Origin: Eutreptiella sp. 'Long Island Sound 2002'
Taxonomy: Eukaryota > Euglenozoa > Euglenophyceae > Eutreptiales > Eutreptiaceae
DNA length: 64,000 bases
NCBI GenBank assembly: GCA_964036045.1
Contig: OZ038382.1
Location: 4,591,789-4,655,788 of the forward strand
Direction of reading: 5' to 3'
Shown: piece by piece, positions 11,568 through 22,838 of the stretch
Layout of the letters: each line of letters opens with the position of its first letter
How positions within the stretch are numbered: the first letter of the stretch is position 1
Notes under the pieces: model-generated
Database searches by the model: none
Seen by the model: only the letters and a program-made list of their open reading frames with translations
What the model was told of the DNA's origin: nothing
Made by a program: the position numbers and the translations under genes

Positions 11568-13700
11568 TCAGCTTGAACTATGAATGCTGTACTCTCCTTC
11601 GCTGAGCATCTGCACAGGACGGCCATCACTTGACATGGCATCCACATCCACCACCCCTCCCCCAGGACTATGTACAACCACACGGCGATACTTCTTGGGT
11701 TGAGGTTGCGGTTCAGGGTTGTCACTGGATGATGAGGAAGAATCTGAGGCACTTACTGTGGAGGCACCAGATAGGTGCACAGCATCATCATCCGAATCAT
11801 TATCCTCAGGACTGCTACTGCTCCCACTATCACTGCTGCTGCTGCTGCTGCTGCTGCTGTTACTGCTACTACTGCCACTGCCACGAGGGCACACAAGTTG
11901 CTGCTCAATGTCGCTATCAACAATGGGTACACGCGCCAACTTCGTACGTCTCATGGGTTGAACACGCAGCTGCTCGTTCAAACCCGTAGGACCTTGAAAT
12001 GAAGCAGCACTGTCCTCGCCCTCCGAAGGGGGTACAATATCAACTGTCGCAGGGTTGGAAACTCTGCTTTGAGGGATGGGCCCCACACGTCCCTTACCCT
12101 TTCCCTTGTCCTTCAGCGCCTTACCGCGTGCAGCACAGGACTTAAATGTGGCACGGCTCTTCAAACCTAGTTTGGGCCACTTGCAAACAGCTTCCCTGTC
12201 CAGTGGTACCCATTGACGGACACCACGCTTTGAGCCACAGGTCCCACACACACATACCACATCACTCTCGGGATTTGCACCTGGAAAGGTGCATTTCACC
12301 GAACGGGTGTATATATAGGGAGCAACCACCCTCATCCTGGAAATGCAGCAAATGCTCCAAGAGGCGTTGGAAGACCACATGCCACACGGCATTGGGAGCA
12401 ACCATGCACGCCTCCAGAACAACATTTCGTTGCACAAGCGCCCAAATTTTGGCACAGGGGATCTTCTTTTTTTTTTTCTGCACAAACTTTTGATACAGCT
12501 CATGCTTCAAACTTTCGCTAATACTGGCATCTTGTCTGGTACTAGTGACGGGGGCATATCTCTTGGCCACCCTGAGATCCCGCTCGCCGGCCTCATCGGA
12601 ATACAGCGCGGGTGTCCGTGGATTAAACCATGTGTGGGACCACCCATGCATATATAAGGTTGCAGTGCAACCTTCTTCAGCAAACTCGGGGATGATGTGC
12701 ACAATATATGTGTACAACATCCCGCTCCAGCCCACATATGGGCTGGGGCTGGTCTTCTTCCTCCTCTTACCTGCAGGGGCCACAGAGTCAAGGGCCGCCC
12801 GCCCTCTCTTCACGCCTGTGGAGGAGACAGGCACTTGGGAGTCTGAAACCACCACCACCACCTCCTTCCCCTTCCCCTTCCCCTTCCCCTTCCCCTTACC
12901 CTTCTCCTTCCCCTTCCCCTTACCCACTGCAATCTCTGGGGCAGAGTCTGAAGAGTCTGAATCACCCCCCCCTTTCACCCCCCCCTTCCCCTTCCCCTTA
13001 CCCTTCTCCTTCCCCTTCCCCTTCCCCACTGCAATCTCTGGGGCAGAGTTTGAAGAGTCTGAATCACCCCCCCCCTTCATCCCCCCCTTCCCCTTCCCCT
13101 TCCCCTTCCCCTTACCCACACCACGGATAACAGGGCCAGAATCAGGATTCGCGATGCAGAAAAGTACCACAATGGGCACCATGTTGCCCGAGAGGGGGGC
13201 AAAGGGGACAAGCCCTTTCCCCCCCCCAGCCGGGGCCAACTGCCCGGAGACTTCTTTCATCTCCTTCAGGGCCTTAGGGCCCCAGCCAGTGCGGCGGCAC
13301 TTCCAGTTCCCTTTCACTTGGGCCCATGCAAGAGTTTTGTCCATCAACTCACGGCACTGGCGCCCCCACATGGAAAAATGGCTGAGGGCGGGGGGGTTGC
13401 CCCACACACTCACAGGGTGGCTCATGTGCCACACGATTACCTTGACAGCCACATACATACAGTTGCGGCGATTGCAGGAATCGGGGGCGGTGTGCATCCT
13501 CACCGAAACCCCCCGCTCCCTCAACTTCTGGGTGCATGACCTTGAAACAGCCGTGGCTGCAAGGTCATACACCTCCCAGCCACCAGGATGCCCCGCAACA
13601 ACCACCCCATGCAGGAGCTCCTCCTGGTGTCCCCCTGTCACCTCCCAATTCCCAAAAGGGGGGGAGGGTGCTGGGGGGCATCTTGGGGAGGGGGGCCTTA
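11568..13700 (-). CDS. Gly-Lys-repeat gene of the 3.6-kb insertion, unknown function
   Basis: The minus strand is open from about 13,917 to 12,262 and, in another frame, from about 12,503 to 11,568. The first part has an N-terminal region with scattered Cys and Trp, then three blocks of GKGKGKEKGKGK-like repeats separated by GGGDSDSSDSAPEIAV, then a bipartite basic stretch (GKRRKKTSPSP), then a conserved-looking domain (LYMHGWSHTWFNPRTPALYS). The second part adds CGTCGSKRGVRQWVP, a further GKGKGKG run and a Ser/Asp-rich tail. The frames must be joined near 12,262-12,300 by a frameshift or an unrecognised intron. A similar GKG-rich segment occurs in the helicase gene at 24.8-25.2 kb. No domain is recognised. 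Confidence 0.45.
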
Positions 13701-13861
13701 AGGAGGCGGCGTTTTTTTGCCTCCTCCCAAGGCCCCCGAGCACAAAAAGGGAATACATTAGTGAGTCTACTCGAAGGGGCCAAGGTGAAAAAGCGACACA
13801 CATGCAAAAAGAAAACCACAAAAGCAGGCACAAAGCTTCACGAGGCACAAAGGGCAAACAT

Positions 13862-14100
13862 TCATAAGCTTGAGTACGGTGTTCTCGATGCAAGTTTGTA
13901 GGCAAAGGAGCCACCAAGGATCAAACAGGCGTTGCACATGTCAAAAGCAAAAGTCCAAATTCAGAAAGAAGCACAAAGGGGAAGCAATCATAAGCTTGAG
14001 CACAGTGTTCTCCATGCAGTTTTGTAGGCAAAGCAGACTAAGGGTAGACAAACATTAGCTTCAACGTGCTGTTCTCCATGGCATCTTGCAGGCAAGGTAG
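13862..14100. repeat. Three copies of a ~50-bp word near the 3.6-kb insertion's right end
   Basis: A word reading roughly CATAAGCTTGAGCACAGTG, TTCTCCATGCA, then TTGTAGGCAAAG occurs at about 13,863, 13,987 and (more diverged) 14,058. The copies are in the same orientation but unevenly spaced (about 124 and 70 bp). They lie upstream of the minus-strand gene, so a role as promoter or subterminal repeats is possible but unproven. Confidence 0.5.
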
Positions 14101-14281
14101 GCACCAAGCATCCAACCAAAATTCCACTGGGTTCGGGCTGAAAAATTTCTTCCGAGCTCCCCCGGCACGGTCGGCCGGGAAGCCCATGGAACATTCGTAC
14201 CAATATCGGTTGCGTTTTGGACCCGATCTGGCTGCCAAAACTTCCGAGCATCTTTCCAAGGGTTTTCGAAAACTTCCAAGC

Positions 14282-15090
14282 GGCGGACCAAAGCATATCG
14301 CATGCATGTCGGTACAGATTTCCTAAAATTGCCACCGGTAACGGGACAATATTGGTCTCTCTTCCAATGTTCAATGCCGGGCACCGGGGGTACATGTGAG
14401 ACCAACCGCCCGGCCCGTTGATGATGACCACCTGTGCCCCGCAAACCTCACAAGGCCAACGCCCCGCAGCCCGGGGCAGCGGCCGGTTTGAGTACCAAAA
14501 GACTCGCTGGGACCCGCCCCAGTCAGGGGGCGGTTGTTGCCCCGGGAGAGCCGCCCGCGCTCGCAGACGGGCCACAGCAAGCTCGCCCGGGGCCAAAATC
14601 CGGCCATAGCTGGCCGGGCCCCCCATTCATAGGAGGCCGCGTCAAAACGCTTCGGGACCCGCATCGCCAAGTCCCACGGTGGGCCGTCGCCGTCACGGTA
14701 GTAAACCTCCCAAGCGGCCGGGATGATTGGCATCTCGCGCGCTTGCGGTCCAGAGCATCCCAAAAATTTACGACGATGGAAAGCAGCCGCTACGTGGGCC
14801 CCACCACCAGCCCCCGATCATTAAGATATCCCACATCCTTTGCTTCCCAATCGCCGAAAGGGTCCAGGTATATGGTACAGACCCGTGGTCCGGGATGAGG
14901 ATCGGCGTCGTCCAGCGAGCCCACGTTGAGGGCGAACGCTTCTGGACCATACAGGACTATGACGCCCCATGCCGATACCGCACGCCGCTTCCAGAGCGCG
15001 CACAAGGTGTCCAGGCGCATGTGCAACTGGGTGTGCACGGCCAAACGGAGTAGATGCCGCCATGGGCAAGTAGTGACCCAATGTCGGGGC
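14282..15090 (-). pseudogene. LINE C-terminal region with zinc knuckle
   Basis: GC-rich LINE coding sequence resumes here. A minus-strand frame (14,626 to 14,290) contains CEVCGAQ followed by GGWSHMYPRCPAL, a C-x2-C...H...C arrangement at the expected place, C-terminal to RNase H. In many LINEs such a CCHC knuckle binds nucleic acid. Other frames between 14,370 and 15,090 carry further pieces of the same protein, so at least two frameshifts are present. The frame runs directly into the GGCGG junction at 14,282-14,286. Confidence 0.55.
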
Positions 15091-15091
15091 C

Positions 15092-16775
15092 CTACCTCTC
15101 TCTGGCATGGGGGCAGGGGCGGGGATCCCCCGCATGTCCCACGCCCTCACACCATGCCATCGTGCGGAGGTGAGCCCCCCAACGAATCAGGTCGTGTTCC
15201 CTGATGGCGTGGTACACCGAAAAGGACTTGCGCACTGTCTGCGCTGGGGCCTCCGTGTGGAGAAGCCATAGGCGGCGAGCCGCGGCTTGAACCAACCGGT
15301 CCAGGCTGTGCACCTGGACGGTGTTATGGGTGAAGCACACCCGTGGTGTCTGGAGCCCATGGATCCAGTCCATCGCAGGCCGGGCCCTGGCCTGGCGCTT
15401 GGCCACGCCGTCGGCGTTGTCCAGCAGGGAGTCCAAAAATGTGCCGACACGGTGGGAGTACAGGTGTTGGGGTACATCGAACCCACCGGCCAGTAATCCC
15501 CGGCAGGCCCGCAGCACATCGTCGGAGAGTGGTGAGGACCCCGGGTAACGGGTTTCAACCGCGTGCATGTACCCCTTGCTGTCGTGGAAGGAACACTGCT
15601 GGCCCCGGGTGCCCCACATCACACGGCGAGCCCCGCATGCCCGTAGCACCTCTCACGCGACGTAGAGTTCCGCTTGGTAGGACCCATCCATGTGCACCGC
15701 AATGGGTATGGCGTACGCCTAGCACCACCCCGTCTCCGGTTCCGCTATTGTGGGGTATCCCAAACGAGGCAGTTTTCGTGCAAGACGCCTCCTGGTACCC
15801 CAATCACACGGCGGGGGGGGCTTGGTGGTAAGGTGATGCCCTCGGGGATTTGCTCCTGGTCCCATTGCATGTGCCTGGGCCATGGAGGGAGGGTCCCCGG
15901 TCCGCGAAACCGCGAGGGCCAATCAGGTCTGTGGGTGCAGGCCCAATCCCGGTAACCGGCCGCCAGGGCCGCGTGAGCGTTGTCCGCCTCATCGACGGTG
16001 TTAGCCACCCCCAAGGGGTGTTTAGGCACCTCCACGTGATGGTCCTCCAAGGCGGCCTAGACCCTGATGTCCATGAGCCACGTGTACCGGAGGATCGGTG
16101 GGGTGGCACGCACAATCCATCAGGCCCTTGCGCACGCAGGGCATGTCCGGGCTAAACCGCCAGTGGGCATACATTAGCCCCCATCTGGCGGAGGCGCGGG
16201 TGAGGGGATTGGGCTGGTTGAACGGGTGGGCGTAGTTGACCACGAACGTCGTCAACATGTCGGGTCCCAGGGGCAAGATGCCCAAGAGTCCCGCCCGCAG
16301 CGGCCCCAGCAAGCGGTGCGCCGGTAGGTTCTCCCCCACGACCACGCGCAGGGCGGATACGGCGGGAAAGTTTGCCAGATAGCACACCGTGACCGGGGGG
16401 GGGGGGGGGTCGGACCCTGGCTTGGAAATGCACCATGCCGCCCGCCTTCGGGTTGTACATTGCCGGAGGGTACTGTGCCCGCACACATTTGAGGCGCATC
16501 ACCGCAGACGCACGGCGTGAAGCCGACATGAGCTTGCGAAGGTCCTCCCTGTGGTACACATGCGGGAGGGCGTGCCGCCCCAAGGAGCGGATGTACGCCG
16601 ACGCCGATGGCACGGGCAGCCGGACTCCGTTCATCCAGACTGAGGGTGCCCCGTACCAAATGCGCTCCCCCTCCATCCAAGTGCGCAGCACGTGCATCTT
16701 GGACACGTCGGACCCCAGCGCCACGGCGTCCTCCGCAGTGGGTAGGGCCCCAGCGATGGCGGCCGCGTCCTCCTA
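15092..16775 (-). pseudogene. LINE post-RT and RNase H domain
   Basis: This follows the RT block on the minus strand. From about 16,724 to 16,020 the frames carry a thumb-like region (SASAYIRSLGRHALPHVY) broken by frameshifts, one of them at a G run near 16,390-16,405. From about 15,745 to 15,092 an RNase H fold is recognisable: DGS (first catalytic Asp), AELYVA (Glu), FHDSKGY (second Asp), then SHRVGTFLDSLLDNADGVAK, with the last Asp in NAD. A TGA at 15,653-15,655 interrupts it after AELYVA, and an Arg codon (CGA) would restore the frame. LINEs with RNase H include the I, Tad and Dualen/RandI groups. Confidence 0.7.
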
Positions 16776-17466
16776 AGAGCCGCCAAGCCACACCGTGTCG
16801 TCGACGCTGTGCAGGAGACCTGCCGGGGTGTGCACCCCGGGGTAGGCCTTGGACACCATCCTCACCCGGACTTCCCCCATGGGCGCGTAGTCCAGCACGG
16901 AAGGGGGGCAACCTTGCCTTAAGCCAGCGTCGAACCACCCTATCGCGTGGTCCACGTCATCCGTTCCGCCCATGTCGAGGCGCATGTCCTCCACCAAGGA
17001 TCCGTGCAGGCGGCACAGGTTCGGTTCATAGGCCACCACCCTATGTCCCGAATCCCAGGAGACGTGGTCCGGGGACTGGAAAGCGTGCCGGACATCGTCC
17101 AGGATGGGCAGGGCCTCACCCCCGGAGACGCAACGCTGCCAGAACCAATCGTTGAGGACTCGGAGGCAGTCCAACACGGACGTACCCGGCCATAAAGCGA
17201 ACTGGGAGGGGGGTAGGAAGCCGTGCCCTCTAAGCCAGTGGGGAGTCTTCTTAGGGAGAAGGTGGAGGTCCCCGTGTGCTAGGGCCTCGAGCCTCTCCCC
17301 CCTGATGAAGCGGTTAACGATCTCGCACACGATGTGTGGGCCATCGTCGTCCCTTTCCCGCGGCATCCAAGTTTGCATCCGATCCCGCGCCGGCGCTGTG
17401 TTGCCGCTGCGTTGCAGAATTCGGCGTAGGTGAGCAGACGTTGCCATAGGCACTCCCAGGACCACA
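16773..17466 (-). pseudogene. LINE reverse transcriptase domain
   Basis: The minus strand encodes LINE RT motifs in order. These are LPKKTPHW, then QFALWPGTSVLDCLRVLNDW (matching the QFGFRPGRST-type block), LPILDDVRHAFQSPDHVSW (catalytic Asp block A), GLRQGCPPSVL (block B), and SVDDTVWLGG (the xxDD active site). The frame then meets a TAG at 16,773-16,775 but continues in the same frame, so the stop looks like a mutated Gln or Lys codon. The upstream join with 18,222-18,905 is disturbed by an AT-rich segment. The enzyme would reverse-transcribe LINE RNA at a nicked target site. This copy cannot be active. Confidence 0.8.
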
Positions 17467-18221
17467 AAACCCATGCGCGGAGGAAACTTTTTAGCAGAAG
17501 AAAATGGAAATACGGAATGGAAGTACGTATCTTCAGCACTCAGTGAGAAGGAATGGAAGTACGTATCTTCAGCACTCAGTGAGAACTTATCCAGGGAAAA
17601 CAAATCGAAGGCGCGGCAACACCAACCCTTGTTTGGCGGGGTTAGAGAGAAGAGAGCACTGCCTTTACAAGGAAGTAAAATAAGCGAGTAAAGTGAAAGA
17701 GCCATCGGTGCATCAGCTCGCCACAACTTGACTGTTTCTGCAGTCCTGCCTCATTTCTGTTCAATTCAATACCAAAATACCATTCAATTTGGGCCTGCCT
17801 GTGGTTAGAAAAGGCCACTCAGATAAACTGAAGGTGCCAATAAGCCCCTTTCACCTAACTGCAAATTGGGTGTTTGTGGGTCAGATGGTCCTTTGGGGGT
17901 AACGTGGCCACCAACATTTGCGAAGGTTACGGCAAAGGGAGCATGTTTCGAGGCTGACATCTGTCTGTGTCGCATCGTGGGGGACCAGCCATGAGCTGAG
18001 CCCCATATGCTTACCCAGGCACTGCCGAAATCTGTAATTACTTCAAACTTGCCCCCGAGGCCCTGGCACTTTCACCTTGGCCAATTTGATCATGTTGTGG
18101 CACACGTCTACAAATGATCATGTCCTCATGATCTTCATCCAAACTCTCAAAGTCGTAGAGCCCTGCGCTCAGAGGGCCCCTGATTCCGACAAACGGGCGG
18201 CCGGCTTCGCTCCCAATTCCC
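17467..18221. other. AT-richer segment inside the LINE
   Basis: LINE coding is lost here between the pre-RT linker and the RT domain. Composition shifts to AT-rich. A 35-bp word containing GGAATGGAAGTACGTATC is duplicated in tandem at about 17,514-17,583. I see no gene. It may be a small insertion (about 0.75 kb) in the LINE, but I could not identify a target duplication. Confidence 0.4.
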
Positions 18222-18905
18222 TTAGCACATACAGGTAGTTCTTCTGGGTGGTTGTGGTTTTTTGTGTCGCTGTCTGTAAAGAAGCTTCAGGACCGGTGGT
18301 GTGGCCCACCCCGTAATACTCCTTATATCCTGTGGTGTCAACTCACGCAGCGTCTTTTGGTGGCGTTGGCGGACGTGGTCCAGGGCCACCTTGGCCCGGA
18401 TCCACGGGGCCACGTCCACTTGGGCTGAAAGCTGCGGTTGGACCGGCCGGGTGCGAGGTGGCCCATAAAGGCGCCGGAAGGCCCCACGGGAAGGCCGCGT
18501 GAAGGGGGCTATCTCCAGGAGGTGCGCGAGGTACCGCTGCAGGTTCCCCACTTCCCATGCCTCGGCGAGGTCGCTGCGTAGATCTAGCAAACCCTTGAGG
18601 GTATCCAAAGACTCCCACAATGGGGGCTTCTTGGCGTGGGCCTGGAGCTGCCGGTGGGCCTGCTCCACGCGGCCATGGAGTTCCCTGAAGTCGGGGGGGG
18701 ACCGTGGGCCGTGTCCACCGCGTGAATGGTAGAGGCTGAAGTACGAGTACAGGATTGCTAGGTCTCTTGGCCGTGCGCCTTGCTCGCGGCGGGCGGCCAC
18801 TAGGGCCGCGTGGTAGGCCCCCGTGATGCCCTCGTCGCGGACCTGGCGCGCAGAAGTTCATGGGGTCTAGTCTCCGGGTCGAGGACTCCCCGGGCCAGCT
18901 ATGGG
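18222..18905 (-). pseudogene. LINE linker between endonuclease and RT
   Basis: Starting at the TATA junction (18,906-18,909), the minus strand reads GYTHSWPGESSTRRLDP, continuing the endonuclease end at 37,904 without a frame change if one TATA copy is removed. After a frame change it continues as a long helical region (from about 18,800 to 18,222; VEQAHRQLQAHAKKPPLWE, then NLQRYLAHLLEIAPF), typical of the segment between endonuclease and RT in LINE proteins. A hydrophilic ITGWATPPVLKLLYRQR end is followed by the AT-rich segment. Confidence 0.65.
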
Positions 18906-18945
18906 TATAAAGTCTGAAGTCTGAAGTCTGATTTGGCATGTCGTG

Positions 18946-19440
18946 TTGCGGACCCACATTAAAGCACATCCAAGCAAAAGTCTGATAAAAGTGCAAAAGT
19001 GCAGCCCCCCCCCCCCCCCCCACACACACATAGGAACTTGAGTTCAGGAAAATGATTATAACAGTGCAGACCCCCCCCCAAGACACATAGCAACTTCACA
19101 GGAAAATGGGGATAAAAGTGCAATACCCCACCCCCCATAGACACACACGAACTTCACCTCGGGAAAATTGTGCGTCAGGGAAAATAGGTTGGAATGGAAA
19201 ATGTGGAGAAGGGAACACTAGGAAAAGTCTGATACAAGGCCCCGCCCCCAAAACACACAACCATTCGGTTCAAGAAAATGATGGGTTGGGTTGGGGGGAA
19301 AACGGGGTTTGAAAATGCGGAAAAGGCAATTCTAGGAACAATGTGGCACAAGTACCCCCCCCCCCCCCAAAAAAAACACCCATACCTCTTGGAAAAAGGG
19401 GCGTTGGGGAAAATGTGGGAAAAGGGAAAACCAAGGGAAC
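18946..19440. repeat. Left subterminal C-run repeats
   Basis: Several units are seen here, each a run of 8-17 C followed by ACACATAGGAACTT and TTCAGGAAAATGGGGATAA, AAGTGCAGTA-like words. Clear C runs are at about 19,004-19,020, 19,070-19,078, 19,122-19,135 and 19,355-19,370. The same words occur reverse-complemented at 37,545-37,840, so the two ends of the 19-kb insertion carry inverted subterminal arrays. The array ends about 120 bp before the hAT stop codon. Confidence 0.7.
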
Positions 19441-19558
19441 TGGGAAAACGTTACATACTGATGCTTGCTAATGTATCAATGGACCTGCAGAGAAGGAGAA
19501 CATGGGGATTGGCACAGCAGGCATGCAAAAGCACAGTACCACTGCAACCCCAACACTG

Positions 19559-22500
19559 TCATTCATCAATGAGTCCGTCCATGTCATCCACCGCAACTTG
19601 GGAACATGGTTGTGAGCTGCTGGGAGGTGCAGCAGAACGGGTAACACGATCCGTTGGGGGGACCCAGTCACAGTCCATCTGGGTTAGCAAAGGCAACACC
19701 TCTTGCATAGCAAGTTCTCGGGCTTCTCCCCGGGTCTTGCTATTTGGCACCTTCACACCCATGCTTGCCAAGCAATCACAGATGCGAGCGCGTGTCCAGT
19801 CACGCAATGTGCCTGATTTTGCAGAACATACCAACTTGGCCTGTGCACGGGCCAAGGCACGCTTTGGGTCGGACTTCCGTGGTGCCACTGCCTCCTCTTC
19901 ACTATTGTTTTCAGCAGCCTCAGCTGCATCATCCACAACCTGCACCACTGCCTCACCACACGGTCTTGGATCCTTGACGAAGCATGTATGGCAAACCAGA
20001 CATGTGTTGCACCAGATGCGCACAGGTTGCCTGCACATTGCACAGTCCATGCCCCTTCGGAAAGTGAAGAAGTCATGGTTGCCACCATGCTGAGCAGGAC
20101 TACCATCTGGTTCGACCAAAGTGCCCTCAGTGTGCTCAGACGGGGCTTGTCGGTCAGCGCGTCTGCGTGTTGCGCCTTGACAAGCCAGTGGCACTTCCGA
20201 CCCCCCAAAAGATGGCAAAATGTCACCATCGTCTGCCACTGCAGCCTCCCCTTCCAGGCACTGCAACATGGCCGCTTCCACTGATGTACGTGGATCAATG
20301 CGATGCGAAACCCTATGCCGGGGACGCACATCGAAGCGTGCATTGGCTGCCAGCTTGCTGGCTACCTCGACACCCTGCCCCTTCGCCCACTGCCGCAAAG
20401 GTGGCAGATTACAATGCAAAGCCATGCACATGCTAAGGACATGTGTGTCCTCCATATCATGCATACTGTTGGTGAACCTCCCACGCAACGAAATGGCACG
20501 CTCAACAGCAGCCTCAGCAGGGCAATATGTGCGCAGCAATGCCAAAACACGCCAAACATTCACCCATTGGACATGCTCCCGCTCCGGCGTCAAGGCCTCC
20601 CACATCCGGGACATGGGGGTCTTGGCGAAGGTCCGAACGACATGCTCCTTGAAGGATTCTCACTCTTCCAATGCACGAGCAGCATTAACATGCGCAGCTG
20701 CCAGTTCAGCATGGTGTGTGCCCATGAACTGCTTCAGCAGATCCACTCAAAATGTGGCTCGATCAGCCGCTGGTAGAGCGAGCCAACGGCCGTGGTCAAG
20801 CAACACAGCACACTCAAGAACACCCCGGGGGTCAATGGTACCCTGTCCCTCCCTGATGCCAGCAAGCAGTGTGTCTGTGACTGCCCGTGCCTCTGTGGCT
20901 GGAAAAGGGGGGCTGGTTGTGCACCTCTGGCCATCGGCATCAAACTGGACCAATTCAACGCCATGCCATGCACTTGTCACAGTTTGCTCTTTGAATTGAG
21001 TCCACCCTGGCCCCTCCTCCCTCGCCACCTTTTCCACCCGTGCCTGTAACATTTCGGTTGCCTTGGTCAAGTGGGCACCTGTTGGTGCATGCAACTGTGC
21101 AACGTTGTTGAAGCTGCGCGTACCATGTAGTATGTCCCCATATACCACTGCCCATGACAGCAAACCTGCATCATGGCAATCCTCCCACACATCCTCCTCC
21201 TTGGTGGTGAGGTGCGTTTTGGAATCCAAATGCCTCGCCACCCATGGCACATTGGCCAAGAACACCTTGTTGCGACGGGCACTTGCCTCGGACCACCGGA
21301 TACGGTGACTAGCAGGGATCAAACGCAACCCGCTGCGTGTATCTGGTCTGGTGTTCTCTTGGACACACCTCTCGAGGTCCTTCCACTGGCGCGCACCGTT
21401 GTACAATGCACGTTGGCGACCCACAGCTGCCAGGTAGTCAGCATGCACTTGGCCGGCAGCCTCCAAGGCAAGGCATAGCTTGCGCTGGACCACATGGCAT
21501 GGCTGACCCAAGGGGGTTAGCAAGGACAGCCACTTCACAAGCATGGCAAACACATTGTGCTCCATTGCCGACACATCAACAGCTTGCCTTGCAGTGGCAC
21601 CACGCACACCAAGGTTAGAGGCACCATCCACCGCAAAAGCCACAACCTTCTGAGCCCACCAGGCACGATCAGGCATCCACGACAGCAGCACTGCCTCCAC
21701 CTGTGCCGTCACCTCTTGTGCATCCCCTGAAGCCACATCCACCACACCAAGGAACACCTCACACATTCCCCCCGGCCCAGTGCCTGGAAAGAGGAGCAGG
21801 ATGGCATACTCATTGATGCGATGCCGTTGCCGGTCAGATCCATCCAACAACAAGGCAATGAACAATGCCCTTTGCAAGGTCTCTGACACACCATCTTGCA
21901 TGGCGCCATGCATTGCGACCATGGCCCTCTCAACTATCCATCGCCGAGAGGCATGATGGCCCGGTTCGGAGGTAAACGCACAATGCAGAAGAATGTGTTC
22001 ACTGATTGCACGGATGGATGTGCACATGCGGAGGCCAATGTACACCTCCACCAAGCGCGACAAAATGGCTGCCACCGCATCGCTCATAGGTACACCGAGG
22101 TCCATGCCCTCACCCCTAATGAACATAGTGCTCCTCTCTGCCACATTGACTGCACATGCAGATGCAGATGCACTGGGGCACAGTGCCCGAAAACGTTCTG
22201 CACAATGCACCCGGAAACTCTCCTCAGCGGCCAAGTGGTGGCGGCCAGGATTATCAATTTTCTTGCAGCTGCTGGTCGTGCCACGTGACACACCAAGGTG
22301 ACCCTCCAGGACATCTTTACGCCATGCCTTTGGTGTAGCAATCATCATACGCATGCCCATGCCATATGTCCCATTCACCAAGGCTGCAGCAGCCTTCGGT
22401 GGCCGCTTCACCCCAGGACAATCCGTTTCAGCAGCCCATGAACAACATATGCACATTACACCCCCTTGAACAGTGAACTGCAACTGCCAATGCTCATCCA

Positions 22501-22838
22501 CAAACGCTTGCAGTGTCTTTGGCCCTGCTGTCTGTTGCCTGGGGGCTGCCCCCATCATCACAGAAAAAGCATTGCTCCCCGTTGCTGCCAATGCAGCAGA
22601 TCGGGCTCTATCTTGTTCTATGGACTCGGAAACAGACCGGTGTGACATGCCCTGACCTGCATGCCTCTCATCCCACTCCTTCTCATGACGTGCCCGGAGA
22701 TGAGCGTGGTGGGCTTGCACACGGACCTGCAGATGCTGTTTCACCCGTACCCTTTGCTTTTGTACAAGCTTTGCCACAGCTTCAATAAACTCGGGGGTGG
22801 GCTGCACATCCCCCACATGTGTGGCATTCCGGGGTCAC
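19559..22838 (-). pseudogene. hAT-type transposase (ZNF862-like), decayed
   Basis: About 1,085 codons on the minus strand. Near the N-terminus is a Cys cluster (VMCICCSWAAETDCPG) resembling the TTF/BED-type finger of this group. Then come LLLDGSDRQRH and VVAFAVDGASNLGVRGAT, the two Asp motifs of the RNase-H-like core. HVVQRKLCLAL stands in the place of the HCxxHxLxL motif, and IRWSEASARRNKVFL in that of the TRW segment. The C-terminal dimerisation region is AEAAVERAISLRGRFTNSM. TGA stops at 20,747-20,749 and 20,660-20,662 break the frame; both fit CGA Arg codons. A Cys-rich patch (CAMCRQPVRIWCNTCLVCHT) follows. The upstream end is fused, after one frameshift, to the helicase reading frame. 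hAT transposases cut and paste DNA; this copy is inactive as read. Confidence 0.8.

Larger units (their letters stand above)
10692..14281. mobile_element. 3.6-kb insertion within the LINE, flanked by GGCGG
   Basis: The segment lies between two copies of GGCGG (10,687-10,691 and 14,282-14,286), at the point where LINE coding sequence stops and resumes in frame. Its composition is more AT-rich than the LINE. A block of about 130 bp (containing GCTCCCCCGGCACGG, TATCGGTTGCGTTTTGG and GCTGCCAAAACTTCCGAGC) occurs near its left end (about 10,839-10,969) and at its right end (about 14,129-14,281) in the same orientation. The blocks are not full-length LTRs, because the sequences outside them differ and no TG...CA ends are seen. 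It carries a Gly-Lys-repeat gene on the minus strand and a hammerhead-like motif. Confidence 0.5.

Noticed and set aside
10692-14281. LTR retrotransposon
   Set aside because: The two ~130-bp blocks are not flanked by matching sequence, lack TG...CA ends, and no gag/pol motifs are present.
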